Counted from the stretch's first letter, positions 16,735 to 25,505 are shown. The stretch is DNA of 64,000 bases from Thermohalobaculum sp951813525 (GCA_951813525.2 CATOTJ020000002.1:248001-312000), one strand, 5' to 3'. Numbers and translations are program-made. Notes: generated by a model not told the origin, from the sequence alone.

Positions 16735-18066
16735 TCAGGACAGCAGTTTTTCGTCGAACGGATATCGCGTCAGATTTTCGACGCCGTCTTCGGTGATCAG
16801 GACCTGATCTTCCAGCTTGATGCCGTCCGGGGCGCCCGGGATGCCGAGATAGGCCTCGACACACAGCATCATGCCGGGTTCCAGCACATAGTCCTGGCCG
16901 ACATCCGGCAGATCGGTCGGCCATTTGATCGACGGCCATTCATCGCAAAGACCGACGCCGTGCATTTTCGAGCCATAGCGCTGCGGGATGAACTCTTCGG
17001 CCAGCAACCGGCCCGCATGGGTGACTTCGGCAAAGGTCATGCCGGGTTTCAGCGACGCGGTGTTTTCGATGATCAGGGCGTGCGCTTCGCGATAGAGGCG
17101 GCGCTGCTCGGGCGAGGGGTCGTCCGGGCCGATCCACCAGGTGCGCGAGAGATCGGCGCACATGCCATAGCAACCGATCATGTCGGTATCGAAGGCGAAA
17201 AGCTCGTTCTGGCCGATCACGCGCGGACCGCATTCCTGCATCCAGGGGTTTGTGCGCGGGCCGCTGCACAGGATGCGGGTTTCGATCCATTCGCCGCCGC
17301 GCACGAAATTGCCCGATTGCAGGACAGCCCAGGCGTCAACCTCGGTCATGCCCGGGGTCAGGGCGGCTTCCATCTCGTGCATCGCGGCTTCGCAGGCATG
17401 GATCGCGCAGCGCATGGCGGCGATTTCGTCCGGCCCCTTGATGGCGCGGGTCTTTTCCATCATCTCCTCGCCCTCGCACACTTCAAGCCCGCCTGCCTCG
17501 AAGGCGCGCACGCCGTCCAGCATCAGCTTGTCGACCGCGATGCGGTTGTTCTGGCTGCCATGCTCTTTCATCAAGGATTTGATCTGATCGGTCAGCGACT
17601 TTGCGCGCTCGTGCATCTGATCGCCTGCCGAGAAATAGAAGAGCCCGGCGCCCGAGCGGACCTCGCGCACCAGCGGGTTGAAGGAACTCAGATGCTCGTT
17701 GCGCACATAGTCCCACAGCATCATGTAGCCATCGGGCAAAAGCAGGCAGTAGCGGAACGGATTGTGCGCGTTCCAAAGCTGCATGTTCGTGGTGTCGGTG
17801 GCGTAGCGGATGTTGAGCGGATCGGTCAGCAAAAGGGCGCCATAGTCCCATTTGTGCAGGGCGGCCAGCAGCCGGTCATACCGGTGGCGGCGCATACGTT
17901 CCAGGTTGGGGGCTTCGATCCCTGCGGCGGCCCATTCGTCGAAGGCAAGCTGGGTCGGGCCGATTTCGACCCGGTCATTGTCGGCAGGGGTGCCGTCTGG
18001 CTTGGTCGCAGGCTGGGTGCCGGTACCAGGGCCGATCTTGCGGTTGTCGGCATAGTGCTGGTTCAT
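16735..18066 (-). CDS. dddP: DddP-type DMSP lyase, copy 2 (M24 metallopeptidase fold)
   Basis: 443 aa. MNQHYADNRKIGPG matches the N terminus of characterised DddP. The catalytic and metal residues are D293 and D295 (FDTD), D305 (ADLSR), H369, D375 (HGVGLCDEWP), E404 (CVEAY) and E419 (KLEDQV). These map with a constant offset of two onto Ruegeria DddP D295/D297/D307/H371/D377/E406/E421. The start at 18066 follows a GGAGG in CAAAGGGAGGCC; the open frame continues to 18930 without homology. It heads a probable operon with the CoA-transferase and GST. It is clearly divergent from copy 1, for example in the region after E404. Confidence 0.92.
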   Translation of the reverse strand: MNQHYADNRKIGPGTGTQPATKPDGTPADNDRVEIGPTQLAFDEWAAAGIEAPNLERMRRHRYDRLLAALHKWDYGALLLTDPLNIRYATDTTNMQLWNAHNPFRYCLLLPDGYMMLWDYVRNEHLSSFNPLVREVRSGAGLFYFSAGDQMHERAKSLTDQIKSLMKEHGSQNNRIAVDKLMLDGVRAFEAGGLEVCEGEEMMEKTRAIKGPDEIAAMRCAIHACEAAMHEMEAALTPGMTEVDAWAVLQSGNFVRGGEWIETRILCSGPRTNPWMQECGPRVIGQNELFAFDTDMIGCYGMCADLSRTWWIGPDDPSPEQRRLYREAHALIIENTASLKPGMTFAEVTHAGRLLAEEFIPQRYGSKMHGVGLCDEWPSIKWPTDLPDVGQDYVLEPGMMLCVEAYLGIPGAPDGIKLEDQVLITEDGVENLTRYPFDEKLLS

Positions 18067-18261
18067 CGTTTGGCCTCCCTTTGCGGTCAGCCTATCCACC
18101 GGGAATGGGGATGCATTGTCAAATTTGCCAAGCCTTGTCGTTTTTTCGCGCTTGGTGAACGATTGCGCCCAGACATGCACCCGCCACCGCCGCAGTCTGC
18201 CCGGCGGCGCGGCGGCTTGGCGGTGATTGACAAGCCGGGGTCTGCCTGAGACCAAGCGGCC

Positions 18262-19461
18262 ATGGATCCTGTCCGCGCCCAGTACGAAGCCTATCCCTAT
18301 CCGGCCCGTGATCCGGCGGAGGAGGCGGCGCGCCTGATCACCGGTTCGCCCTCGCACCCTGTCGAGATCGATCATTTCCTGTTTCAGGGGCGGCGCGATT
18401 GGTCGAAACCGTTTCGCGCGCTGGTGGCGGGCGGGGGCACGGGCGACGGGCTGGTCATGCTGGCGCAAAAGCTGGCCGATATCGGCTGCCCAGCCGAAAT
18501 TACGTATCTGGATATGTCCGAGGCGTCCCGGGCCATTGCCGAGGCGCGGATTGCCGCGCGCGGCCTGTTGGTCCGGTTCGTTACCGGCGACTTGCTGACG
18601 GCGGGCGAATACGGGCCGTTCGATTATGTCGATTGCTGCGGCGTGCTGCATCATCTGGAAGATCCGGATGCCGGGTTCGCGGCGCTGGCGGGCGCCCTGG
18701 CGCCGGAGGGCGGTCTGGGCTGTATGGTCTATGCGCCGCTGGGCCGGTCGGGCGTCTATCCGTTGCAGGCGGCCTTTGGGGCGTTGCTGGCGGGCGAGGC
18801 GCCCGGGGCAAAGGTCGGGTTGGCCGCGGCGGCCTTGGAGCGCCTGCCCGAGGTGCATCCCTTCCGGCGCAATCCGGTCCTGGGCGATCATCGCGCTTCG
18901 GACGCCGGTTTGTACGATTTGCTGCTGCATGCCCGCGACCGGGCCTATGCGGTTGACGACCTGGTCGCGGCGCTGGAGCGCTCAGGCCTGGCATTGGTTT
19001 CGATGCTGGAGCCTGCGCGATACGACCCGATGCGGTATCTGCCGGACGATTTTGCCGGTCGTGTCGAGGCGCTGGACCCGGCGGCGCGCATGACGGTGGC
19101 CGAACAACTCGCCGGGAATATCAAGACCCATATCTGCTATGCGGTGCCCGCCGCTCGGGGACGGGTCGAAGCGCGCCCGACCAAACCCGATCTGGTGCCG
19201 CGTCTGAGCGGCATTGCTGCCGCCGCATTGGCGGGCCATGTGAAAGCGGGTAAGCCGTTTTCCCTGACGCTGGACGGGCACCGGTTCGGGCTGTCGCTGG
19301 ACCCGGCAGCGGCGCCGCTGATTGCCAGGATCGGCGGGCGCACATTGGGACAAATTGCACAAGGACAGGACTGGATGGCGTTTCAGGCGGGTTGGGGACC
19401 GGTGCACCGGGCGCTGACAGGGTTCAATCTGCTGCACTATTCGATCGGGGCGCGGCCATGA
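18262..19461 (+). CDS. Class I SAM-dependent methyltransferase
   Basis: 399 aa. Motif I is RALVAGGGTGDGLVMLAQ at about residue 55. The acidic loop TYLDMSEAS and the post-motif DYVDCCGVLHHLEDPDAGF are typical of class I methyltransferases. The C-terminal ~130 residues (after about 270) have no obvious family and may be an accessory domain. It overlaps the HODM gene by 4 nt (ATGA), so the two products probably act together. The methyl acceptor is unknown. Confidence 0.85.
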   Translation: MDPVRAQYEAYPYPARDPAEEAARLITGSPSHPVEIDHFLFQGRRDWSKPFRALVAGGGTGDGLVMLAQKLADIGCPAEITYLDMSEASRAIAEARIAARGLLVRFVTGDLLTAGEYGPFDYVDCCGVLHHLEDPDAGFAALAGALAPEGGLGCMVYAPLGRSGVYPLQAAFGALLAGEAPGAKVGLAAAALERLPEVHPFRRNPVLGDHRASDAGLYDLLLHARDRAYAVDDLVAALERSGLALVSMLEPARYDPMRYLPDDFAGRVEALDPAARMTVAEQLAGNIKTHICYAVPAARGRVEARPTKPDLVPRLSGIAAAALAGHVKAGKPFSLTLDGHRFGLSLDPAAAPLIARIGGRTLGQIAQGQDWMAFQAGWGPVHRALTGFNLLHYSIGARP

Positions 19462-20312
19462 GCGGGCCGATGCCGCCATGGGTTCTGCTCAAAGCGCCCT
19501 ATGTGCCGTTTATGGATCCGCGCACGGCGCGCCCGCCGGGGCTGTCGCCGCTGAAGATGGCAGACTGGACCGTTCAGGATGCGGATTTCGCGCCGCAGAT
19601 GGCCCGGCGGCGCGAGATCATGCGCAATCATTCCGAGCGGGTGATCGCGGCCACGTCCGAGGCGGAACCGGCCGAGCTGGAACTGCTGACGATGCTGAAC
19701 ACGCATCTGGGCGATGGTCCGCGCAAGCTGACCTTGAAAGAGCTGTTCTGTCCGCTGACCGCCATGGCCCATCTGGTCTGCGAGGATTTTTGCATCATGC
19801 TGCCTGATGCAGCGTCGGGCGAATACCGGCTGGCGGCAGCGATCCTGTGTTTTCCGGCGCGCTGGTTGCTGGCCGAGAAGATGGGGCGGCCATTGACGAT
19901 CATTCATGATGCGGTGCCCGATTATGACGACGATCTGGCGCGGCGGGTGAACCGGGTGTTCGAGGCGGTTCGGTCCGACCGCCCGCTGGTCCGGGTCAAC
20001 TGGACAGTTCACCCAACGGCGAAATTGTTTCTGCCGCTGGGCCTGTCGGACAAGCTGATGATGGAGCCTGATCCCGGCGGCAGGTTATATCTGCGCACCG
20101 AGCGCCAGACCCTGATCCGGTTGCCCGAAACCGGCGCGGTTGTCTTCGGGATCAAGACTTCAGTCTCGCCGTTGACCAGCCTGGAGCCGGGCGAGGCCGG
20201 TGTGTTGCTGGACCTGTTCAACGATTTGACCGAGGCCGAGCATCAATATCGCGGTAGAGAGGCCGTGCAGACGGCGATTATAAAGACCTTGCAGATGCGC
20301 GCTGCCGCATAG
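19458..20312 (+). CDS. DUF3445 / heme-dependent oxidative N-demethylase (HODM)-like protein
   Basis: 284 aa. VCEDFCIMLPDAASGEYRLAAAILCFPARWLLAEKMGRPLTIIHDAVPDYD matches the HODM alpha-subunit core in order and spacing as I remember the family. HODM proteins oxidatively demethylate secondary methylamines using heme. The start at 19458 is coupled to the methyltransferase stop. No other subunits of a dimethylamine monooxygenase are adjacent. A place in methylated-amine metabolism would suit the rest of the window but is inference. Confidence 0.75.
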   Translation: MSGPMPPWVLLKAPYVPFMDPRTARPPGLSPLKMADWTVQDADFAPQMARRREIMRNHSERVIAATSEAEPAELELLTMLNTHLGDGPRKLTLKELFCPLTAMAHLVCEDFCIMLPDAASGEYRLAAAILCFPARWLLAEKMGRPLTIIHDAVPDYDDDLARRVNRVFEAVRSDRPLVRVNWTVHPTAKLFLPLGLSDKLMMEPDPGGRLYLRTERQTLIRLPETGAVVFGIKTSVSPLTSLEPGEAGVLLDLFNDLTEAEHQYRGREAVQTAIIKTLQMRAAA

Positions 20313-20405
20313 CGGGCGGTATGCCAAAGACTTGAATCATGCCAAAGACTTGAATCCAGTGCGCTGCCCCGGCAGGGTCGCGCCAACGACCGAAGGAGAC
20401 CCCCC

Positions 20406-21581
20406 ATGTCCGATCCAATTGTCATCGTGGGCGCTGCCCGCACCCCGATGGGCGGCTTTCAGGGCGAGTTGGGCGCCGTGACGGCGCCCCAGCTGGGCGC
20501 GGCCGCAATCGGGGCGGCCCTGCAGCGCGCCGGTGTCGATGCCGCCGATGTCGACGAGGTTCTGATGGGCTGCGTGTTGCCCGCTGGCCAGGGCCAGGCC
20601 CCCGCGCGTCAGGCGGCGTTGGGCGCCGGGCTGCCATTGTCGGTGCCGTGCACGACGGTCAACAAGATGTGCGGCTCGGGCATGAAAACCGTGATGATGG
20701 GCATGGACCAGTTGCGGGCAGGCGAAGGCAATGTCGTGATCGCGGGCGGCATGGAGAGCATGACGAATGCGCCCTATGTTGTTCCCAAGATGCGTGGTGG
20801 CGCGCGGCTGGGACATGCCGAAATGAAGGATCATATGTTCCTGGACGGGTTGGAAGACGCCTATGACAAGGGCCGTCTGATGGGCACCTTTGCCGAGGAT
20901 TGCGCCGAAAAATACCAGTTCACGCGCGAGGAACAGGACGCCTATGCGATTGCATCTCTGGATGCGGCGCTGACCGCCCAGACCGATGGCACCTTCGAGC
21001 GCGAGATTGCGCCGGTAACGGTCAAGGGGCGCAAGGGCGAGACGGTGGTCGCAACGGATGAGCAGCCGCGCAATGCCCGCCCGGACAAAATTCCACATTT
21101 GAAGCCGGCCTTCAAAAAGGACGGAACGGTCACGCCTGCCAATGCGTCTTCGATTTCCGACGGGGCGGCCGCGCTGGTGCTGATGCGCGCTTCGGATGCC
21201 GGAGACGCCCCGGTCCGGGCGCGGATTTTGGCGCATGCAAGCCATGCGCAGGAACCCGGCTGGTTCACCACGGCGCCGGTCGATGCCATGATGAAGGTCC
21301 TGGACCGGGCCGGTTGGTCGGTCGATGATGTGGATCTTTGGGAGATCAACGAAGCGTTTGCCGTGGTCCCGATGTCAGCGGCGCGCGAGTTGGGCATCGC
21401 CCGCGAGAAAATGAACGTGAACGGCGGCGCCTGTGCATTGGGCCATCCGATCGGTGCGTCGGGCACGCGGATCATCGTCACGCTGTTGCACGAGATGGAG
21501 AAACGTGACGTGAAACGCGGGATTGCCTCGCTTTGCATCGGCGGCGGCGAGGGCACGGCGGTTGCCATCGAGCGTGATTAG
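20406..21581 (+). CDS. Acetyl-CoA C-acyltransferase (thiolase)
   Basis: 391 aa. The nucleophilic Cys lies in VNKMCGSGMKTV (about residue 88). NEAFAVV, GGACALGHPIGASGTR and the second active-site Cys in SLCIGGGEGTA complete the thiolase signatures. GGAGAC precedes the ATG. It makes or cleaves acetoacetyl-CoA or longer beta-ketoacyl-CoAs. It could handle the acetoacetate produced by BKACE after CoA activation (inference). Confidence 0.95.
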   Translation: MSDPIVIVGAARTPMGGFQGELGAVTAPQLGAAAIGAALQRAGVDAADVDEVLMGCVLPAGQGQAPARQAALGAGLPLSVPCTTVNKMCGSGMKTVMMGMDQLRAGEGNVVIAGGMESMTNAPYVVPKMRGGARLGHAEMKDHMFLDGLEDAYDKGRLMGTFAEDCAEKYQFTREEQDAYAIASLDAALTAQTDGTFEREIAPVTVKGRKGETVVATDEQPRNARPDKIPHLKPAFKKDGTVTPANASSISDGAAALVLMRASDAGDAPVRARILAHASHAQEPGWFTTAPVDAMMKVLDRAGWSVDDVDLWEINEAFAVVPMSAARELGIAREKMNVNGGACALGHPIGASGTRIIVTLLHEMEKRDVKRGIASLCIGGGEGTAVAIERD

Positions 21582-21670
21582 TGGCGCGGGATTAGTGGTG
21601 CGGAATTGATGGGTCGGGTCTGAACAGACGCGATTGATGGGGCAGGGCGGGACCAGCGGCGGGGGGTGCG

Positions 21671-22177
21671 ATGGATGAGACGGTAAAGTCCGAACGCCAG
21701 GAACTGATCGCGTTCCGGGTTGATATCTACAAGACCCATGTCGGCCATGTGCAGCGTGGCCAGTCGATGCGCTATGAGATCCTGCGTTATACGATGATCG
21801 GGCTGGCCCTTTATTTTTCGTTTCTGGCGAGCCAGGCGGGACAGCGATTTGTCTGCGGGCATCCTGACACTGCGATTTTGGGTCTGCCGGTGTTTGTGCT
21901 GGCGCAGGTCTTTATCTATATCTCGCTGATCAACCGGAACATCGCCAAGCATGGCGAGTTTCTGAAGTATTTCTATAAGGAGGGGCTGGAGCCGCTGGGC
22001 CTTGGCCCGAACCTCTACCGCCAGTTTATCCACACCTACTCGGCCAGCCCGATCGAGCGGCTTTTGGAGCGTGGGCGGTTGCATTATTCGCAGTTGTTCG
22101 TGCTGGCGCTGATGATCGGATGCGGCGCGATCTGGTGGTCGGTGGATGTGAGTGTTTTTTCCCGGTGCGCAGTATAG
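21671..22177 (+). CDS. Membrane protein of unknown function
   Basis: 168 aa. An N-terminal charged segment of ~40 residues is followed by three predicted membrane helices: MIGLALYFSFLASQ, ILGLPVFVLAQVFIYISLI and LFVLALMIGCGAIWW. No family recognised. It is preceded by short imperfect repeats (TTAGTGGYGCGG and GATTGATGGGG). It reads toward the rhodanese gene on the same strand, 26 bp away. Confidence 0.65.
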   Translation: MDETVKSERQELIAFRVDIYKTHVGHVQRGQSMRYEILRYTMIGLALYFSFLASQAGQRFVCGHPDTAILGLPVFVLAQVFIYISLINRNIAKHGEFLKYFYKEGLEPLGLGPNLYRQFIHTYSASPIERLLERGRLHYSQLFVLALMIGCGAIWWSVDVSVFSRCAV

Positions 22178-22203
22178 CGGACCGGACGTCAAGGAGGAAA
22201 GAG

Positions 22204-22596
22204 ATGAAGAAAGTCAAGGACATGGTCGCCGAGGCCAATGAAATGGTGGATCACGCACCCGGCGCCGATCTGTTGGATCAGCACGGCGCCGACGGCGTCA
22301 CATTTGTCGATCTGCGCGATGTGCGCGAATTGGAGCGCGAAGGCATGATCCCGGGCGCCTGGCATGTGCCGCGGGGTATGCTGGAGTTCTGGATCGATCC
22401 TGAAAGCCCCTATGCCAAGGAACGGTTTCAGTCGGGGGACCGGTTTGTCTTTTACTGCGCATCGGGTTGGCGCTCGGCCCTGTCGGCGCGGGTTGCCCAG
22501 GAGATGGGGCTGAAGAACGTGAGCCATATCTCGGACGGGTTCGGCGGTTGGAAAAAGGCCGGTGGCGCGGTGGGCGAGCGGCCCGCCAAGAAGTAG
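22204..22596 (+). CDS. Rhodanese-domain protein
   Basis: 130 aa. VTFVDLRDVRELEREGMIPGAWHVPRG is the rhodanese CH2A region, CASGWR the active-site loop with catalytic Cys, and DGFGGWKKAGG the C-terminal signature. A perfect AAGGAGG lies just upstream of ATG 22204, which selects this start over upstream in-frame codons. It probably acts in cytoplasmic sulfur transfer. It is not closely similar to the rhodanese at 13043. Confidence 0.92.
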   Translation: MKKVKDMVAEANEMVDHAPGADLLDQHGADGVTFVDLRDVRELEREGMIPGAWHVPRGMLEFWIDPESPYAKERFQSGDRFVFYCASGWRSALSARVAQEMGLKNVSHISDGFGGWKKAGGAVGERPAKK

Positions 22597-22624
22597 AGCG
22601 GGCGCGGTCTGGGGAACAGGTCGG

Positions 22625-22652
22625 CTGACACCTGACACCTGCCACCTGTCGC
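22625..22652. repeat. Heptamer array (CACCTGN)n, four degenerate units
   Basis: Four 7-bp units, CTGACAC CTGACAC CTGCCAC CTGTCGC, lie between the rhodanese and the sulfatase gene. Rotated, the unit reads CACCTGN. A related CACCCGT array lies at 25438-25472 in the same orientation. Confidence 0.75.
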
Positions 22653-22686
22653 CGGGGCCTGCGGCCTTCCTGATCCCGCCCGAGAT

Positions 22687-24090
22687 TTACCGGCTGTCGG
22701 TGGGCGTGAAGTTCCATTGTTCCATCTGCAACAGCTTTTCGCGCCCGCCCAGGTCTTCGACCAGCCGCGCCTGATCGGCATGGGCGCGGGCATCGGCCAC
22801 TTCGGGGTCCAGTTCGGCGGCCATACGGGTTTTGGCGATGGCCAGAACGTCCGGACGGTCGGCGGAAAGATCGCGGACCTCATCGGGATCTGCCGCCAGA
22901 TCGAAGAGCTGTGGCGCGTGCCCCTGGGCGTAGTGGACATATTTCCAATGGTCCCAGCGCACCATCGTGATGCCGACCGGGCTGCCGCCGTCATGGTATT
23001 CCGACAGCACTGTGCGGCCGGGGTCAGCAGCGGCGGTCAGCGGGTGGCCCGGGAATTCGGCGGCGAGGCCGAACGCCCCGGTGATGGTCGGCGCCAGATC
23101 GATCAGGCTGACCGGATCGGTGCGAAGGCCGGGGACGATGCTGGTCCCGGTGCTGAAACCGCCGTCAATACCGCCACACGCCGCGATCAGCGGCACGCGG
23201 GCGCTGTCGTCATACATGGTGGATTTGCCCCAGAACCCTTTGTGCCCCAGCATCTCGCCATGATCCGAAGTGAACAGGATCAGCGTGTCATCGCCTTGAC
23301 CAGAGGCATCGAGCGCCGCCAGGACCTGGCCGACCTGCGCATCAAGGAACGAGCAGAGCCCGTAATAAGCGGCCCGGGCGGTGCCCCGGGTATCATCAGT
23401 GAAATGCACATCGTGATCGAAGAACCCGGCAATATCGCGCAGCACGGGATGATCGGGGATGTCATCGGCGCCAGAGGCCAGCGCGCCCGCATCGTATTTT
23501 TCGAAATGCTCGGGTGGCGCGATCAGCGGGTAATGGGGTGAGAGATAGCTGACAAAGGTGCACCAGGGCAGGTCGGGGGGCGCTGCGAGCCATTGGCATG
23601 CCTCTGCCGTGACGCGCTGGTCGTAACGGGTATAGTCGGTCCAGCCTGCACCGATCTCGTGCGCCATGCCAGCGGTCGCATCATAGCTGGCGAGCGGCTG
23701 GCGCAGCAGGCCGCGCACCCAGCCGATGCCATCGGGGATATGGATCGGTTCGATCTGCCGGTCGAACCCGGTCGGATCGGCGGTGTTGCGGTAATGCAGT
23801 TTGCCGATGGACAGTGTCGGGATACCGGCGTCCTGCAAGGCGTGGCCCCAACCCGGAATGCGGCCGTCATAGGCCTCGGCCGAGGACCAATACCCGATCT
23901 GATGCAAATACCGCCCGGTCGCAATGGCAGCGCGGGTCGGCACGCAGATCGGCGACGGTGTGTAGGCCTGCGTGAAGACCAGCCCCCGCGCCGCGAGCCG
24001 GTCGATATTGGGCGTGAGCGCCGGGCCGCCCATGCAGCCAAGACCCCAGGTGGATAACTCGTCGGCCATGATGAGAAGGACATTGGTCAT
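22687..24090 (-). CDS. Type I (formylglycine-dependent) sulfatase
   Basis: 467 aa. The sulfatase signature C49-V-P-T-R (C-x-P-x-R) marks the cysteine oxidised to formylglycine. MADE at residues 8-11 and FTSDHGEMLGHKG near residue 275 supply metal ligands. There is no signal peptide, so it is probably cytoplasmic like choline sulfatase. It is the last gene of a likely operon with the P450 and the 47-codon ORF. The substrate is unknown; the size and MADE motif are compatible with choline-sulfatase or phosphonate-monoester-hydrolase relatives. Confidence 0.92.
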   Translation of the reverse strand: MTNVLLIMADELSTWGLGCMGGPALTPNIDRLAARGLVFTQAYTPSPICVPTRAAIATGRYLHQIGYWSSAEAYDGRIPGWGHALQDAGIPTLSIGKLHYRNTADPTGFDRQIEPIHIPDGIGWVRGLLRQPLASYDATAGMAHEIGAGWTDYTRYDQRVTAEACQWLAAPPDLPWCTFVSYLSPHYPLIAPPEHFEKYDAGALASGADDIPDHPVLRDIAGFFDHDVHFTDDTRGTARAAYYGLCSFLDAQVGQVLAALDASGQGDDTLILFTSDHGEMLGHKGFWGKSTMYDDSARVPLIAACGGIDGGFSTGTSIVPGLRTDPVSLIDLAPTITGAFGLAAEFPGHPLTAAADPGRTVLSEYHDGGSPVGITMVRWDHWKYVHYAQGHAPQLFDLAADPDEVRDLSADRPDVLAIAKTRMAAELDPEVADARAHADQARLVEDLGGREKLLQMEQWNFTPTDSR

Positions 24091-24093
24091 GGC

Positions 24094-24237
24094 TCAGAAC
24101 CGGATCAGATCGCTGCATTCGTCCGAGGCGCGAAAGCCCGGCTCTTCCCAGCGGGTTGCATTGACCGCCTTCCACACGGTCTCGCATTCGCCGTCAAGAT
24201 AGCGTTTGACGAGTGACGGGCGGCTTATCGGTCCCAC
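24094..24237 (-). CDS. Possible 47-aa small protein between the P450 and sulfatase genes
   Basis: A GTG-started frame overlaps the P450 stop by 13 nt and ends 3 nt before the sulfatase ATG. GGAGG stands 4 nt before the GTG. The product has a coherent composition (LVKRYLDGECETVWKAV, then WEEPGFRASDECSDLIRF) with two cysteines. No family recognised; it might be the remnant of a longer protein. It is too short for normal gene finding and support is positional only. Confidence 0.45.
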   Translation of the reverse strand: MGPISRPSLVKRYLDGECETVWKAVNATRWEEPGFRASDECSDLIRF

Positions 24238-25388
24238 GCCACCTCCAGATCCAGCAATCCACGGAAGGCCCAGCCGCCCAGGCGTGGGGGGGTGGTGACG
24301 CGCAGGCCCGGCAGGGTGTCAAAGATCATGGGCAGGGCAACCTCGGCGATCAGGGTGCGCGAGGCGGCGGCGCCCGCGCAAAAATGCGGACCAGCGCCGA
24401 AGGCGATATGTTTCGAGGCATCGCGCGTCAGGTCGAACCGGGCGGCATCGGAGAAATAGGCCTCGTCCCGGTTGGCAGACGAGAACATGAAAAAGATCCG
24501 CTCTTCCGGTTCGAACGAAACGCCGTCGATGGTCGCGCTTTGCGCGATGCGTCTGGGCGACATGCCGATAGGGCTGATCCAGCGGACATATTCCTCGAAC
24601 GCGTCTTTCCAGGTGGCCTGGCCCGCCCGGATCAGGGCAAGTTGGTCTGGGTGGGTCAGCAAGGCCCAAACGGTCCCGGCAATGGCATCGCGCGGTTCGT
24701 TCTGCCCGCCCGAGATGGCCAGTTTCACGTTGGCGCGAACGCTGTCCATGGGCAGGCCTGCGGCCAGTTGCACCGACAATAGCGAGCTGTCGGGCACGGC
24801 CTTTACCGTCGCCAGCCGGGCGACGATGGCGGCATCGATATCGGCTGTCGCACGTTTGCAGCGCGCTTCGATGGCCGCATCGCCCGTATAGTTCGCGATG
24901 CCGTCGATCATCGCCTGGCTGACCCGGTCAATATCGCCGGGGGTCATGTTTTCCAGTCCGGTGATCACGCGCAGCGCGTCACCCGAGATGGGCATGGCAA
25001 TGTCGCGCACCAGATCAGCGCCGCCAGACGAGCGAATGGCGTCTAATATGCGCGCCGTATCCTGGACAAAGCGGGCCTTCCACTGATCGCGCACGGTGCG
25101 CGGCGACAGGGCCGGAAAGGTCGCCTTGCGCTCGGCGGCGTGATCGTCGCCGTCCTTGCGCATCATGTTGTGGCCCATCAGGACATTCATCAGCCCGCCC
25201 GGCTGGTGCGAGGAAAACGTCGCGATGTCTTTTTCGCAGACCGCGATGGTATCGCGGCGGGTGAACAGCGTGGCGCCCAGTTGCGGGACAAACGCAATCG
25301 GGGCTTCGGCCCGCAGGGTGGCCAGAACGGGATAGGGGTCGTCCCAAAAGGCCTTGGGATCGATATCGTGGATTGGCGCGGTGCTCAT
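24225..25388 (-). CDS. Cytochrome P450
   Basis: 387 aa bacterial class I P450. The heme-binding loop is FGAGPHFCAGA with the axial cysteine. EEYVR is the ExxR motif of helix K. The I-helix reads ISGGQNEPRDAIAGT, with Asn-Glu-Pro in place of the usual acid-alcohol pair, which may affect O2 activation. No ferredoxin or reductase is adjacent. It heads the minus-strand set with the small ORF and sulfatase. Substrate unknown. Confidence 0.93.
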   Translation of the reverse strand: MSTAPIHDIDPKAFWDDPYPVLATLRAEAPIAFVPQLGATLFTRRDTIAVCEKDIATFSSHQPGGLMNVLMGHNMMRKDGDDHAAERKATFPALSPRTVRDQWKARFVQDTARILDAIRSSGGADLVRDIAMPISGDALRVITGLENMTPGDIDRVSQAMIDGIANYTGDAAIEARCKRATADIDAAIVARLATVKAVPDSSLLSVQLAAGLPMDSVRANVKLAISGGQNEPRDAIAGTVWALLTHPDQLALIRAGQATWKDAFEEYVRWISPIGMSPRRIAQSATIDGVSFEPEERIFFMFSSANRDEAYFSDAARFDLTRDASKHIAFGAGPHFCAGAAASRTLIAEVALPMIFDTLPGLRVTTPPRLGGWAFRGLLDLEVAWDR

Positions 25389-25437
25389 CCCGGCAGGTTA
25401 GGGCGATATGGCGGGCTTGGGAATATGCTTGGTGGCA

Positions 25438-25472
25438 TCACCCGTCACCCGTAACCCGTCACTCGTCGCCCG
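25438..25472. repeat. Heptamer array (CACCCGT)n, five degenerate units
   Basis: Units TCACCCG TCACCCG TAACCCG TCACTCG TCGCCCG run head to tail just upstream of the P450 gene. It resembles the array at 22625-22652; both have a CACCYGN core and the two bracket the P450/small ORF/sulfatase set. Confidence 0.75.
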
Positions 25473-25505
25473 TCCCACGGGTCGCAGCGCCGTTCGGCCC
25501 AAAGG

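Noticed and set aside
14599..18249. Plus-strand frame of 1216 codons
   Set aside because: It is antisense to the GST, CoA-transferase and dddP copy 2 genes, which all show family motifs; this is a high-GC codon-bias artefact.
18067..18930. N-terminal extension of dddP copy 2
   Set aside because: The open frame upstream has no DddP homology and is antisense to the methyltransferase gene; MNQHY with a GGAGG is the DddP start.
22625..25472. Heptamer arrays as CRISPR
   Set aside because: Units are 7 bp, without spacers, and no cas genes are present.
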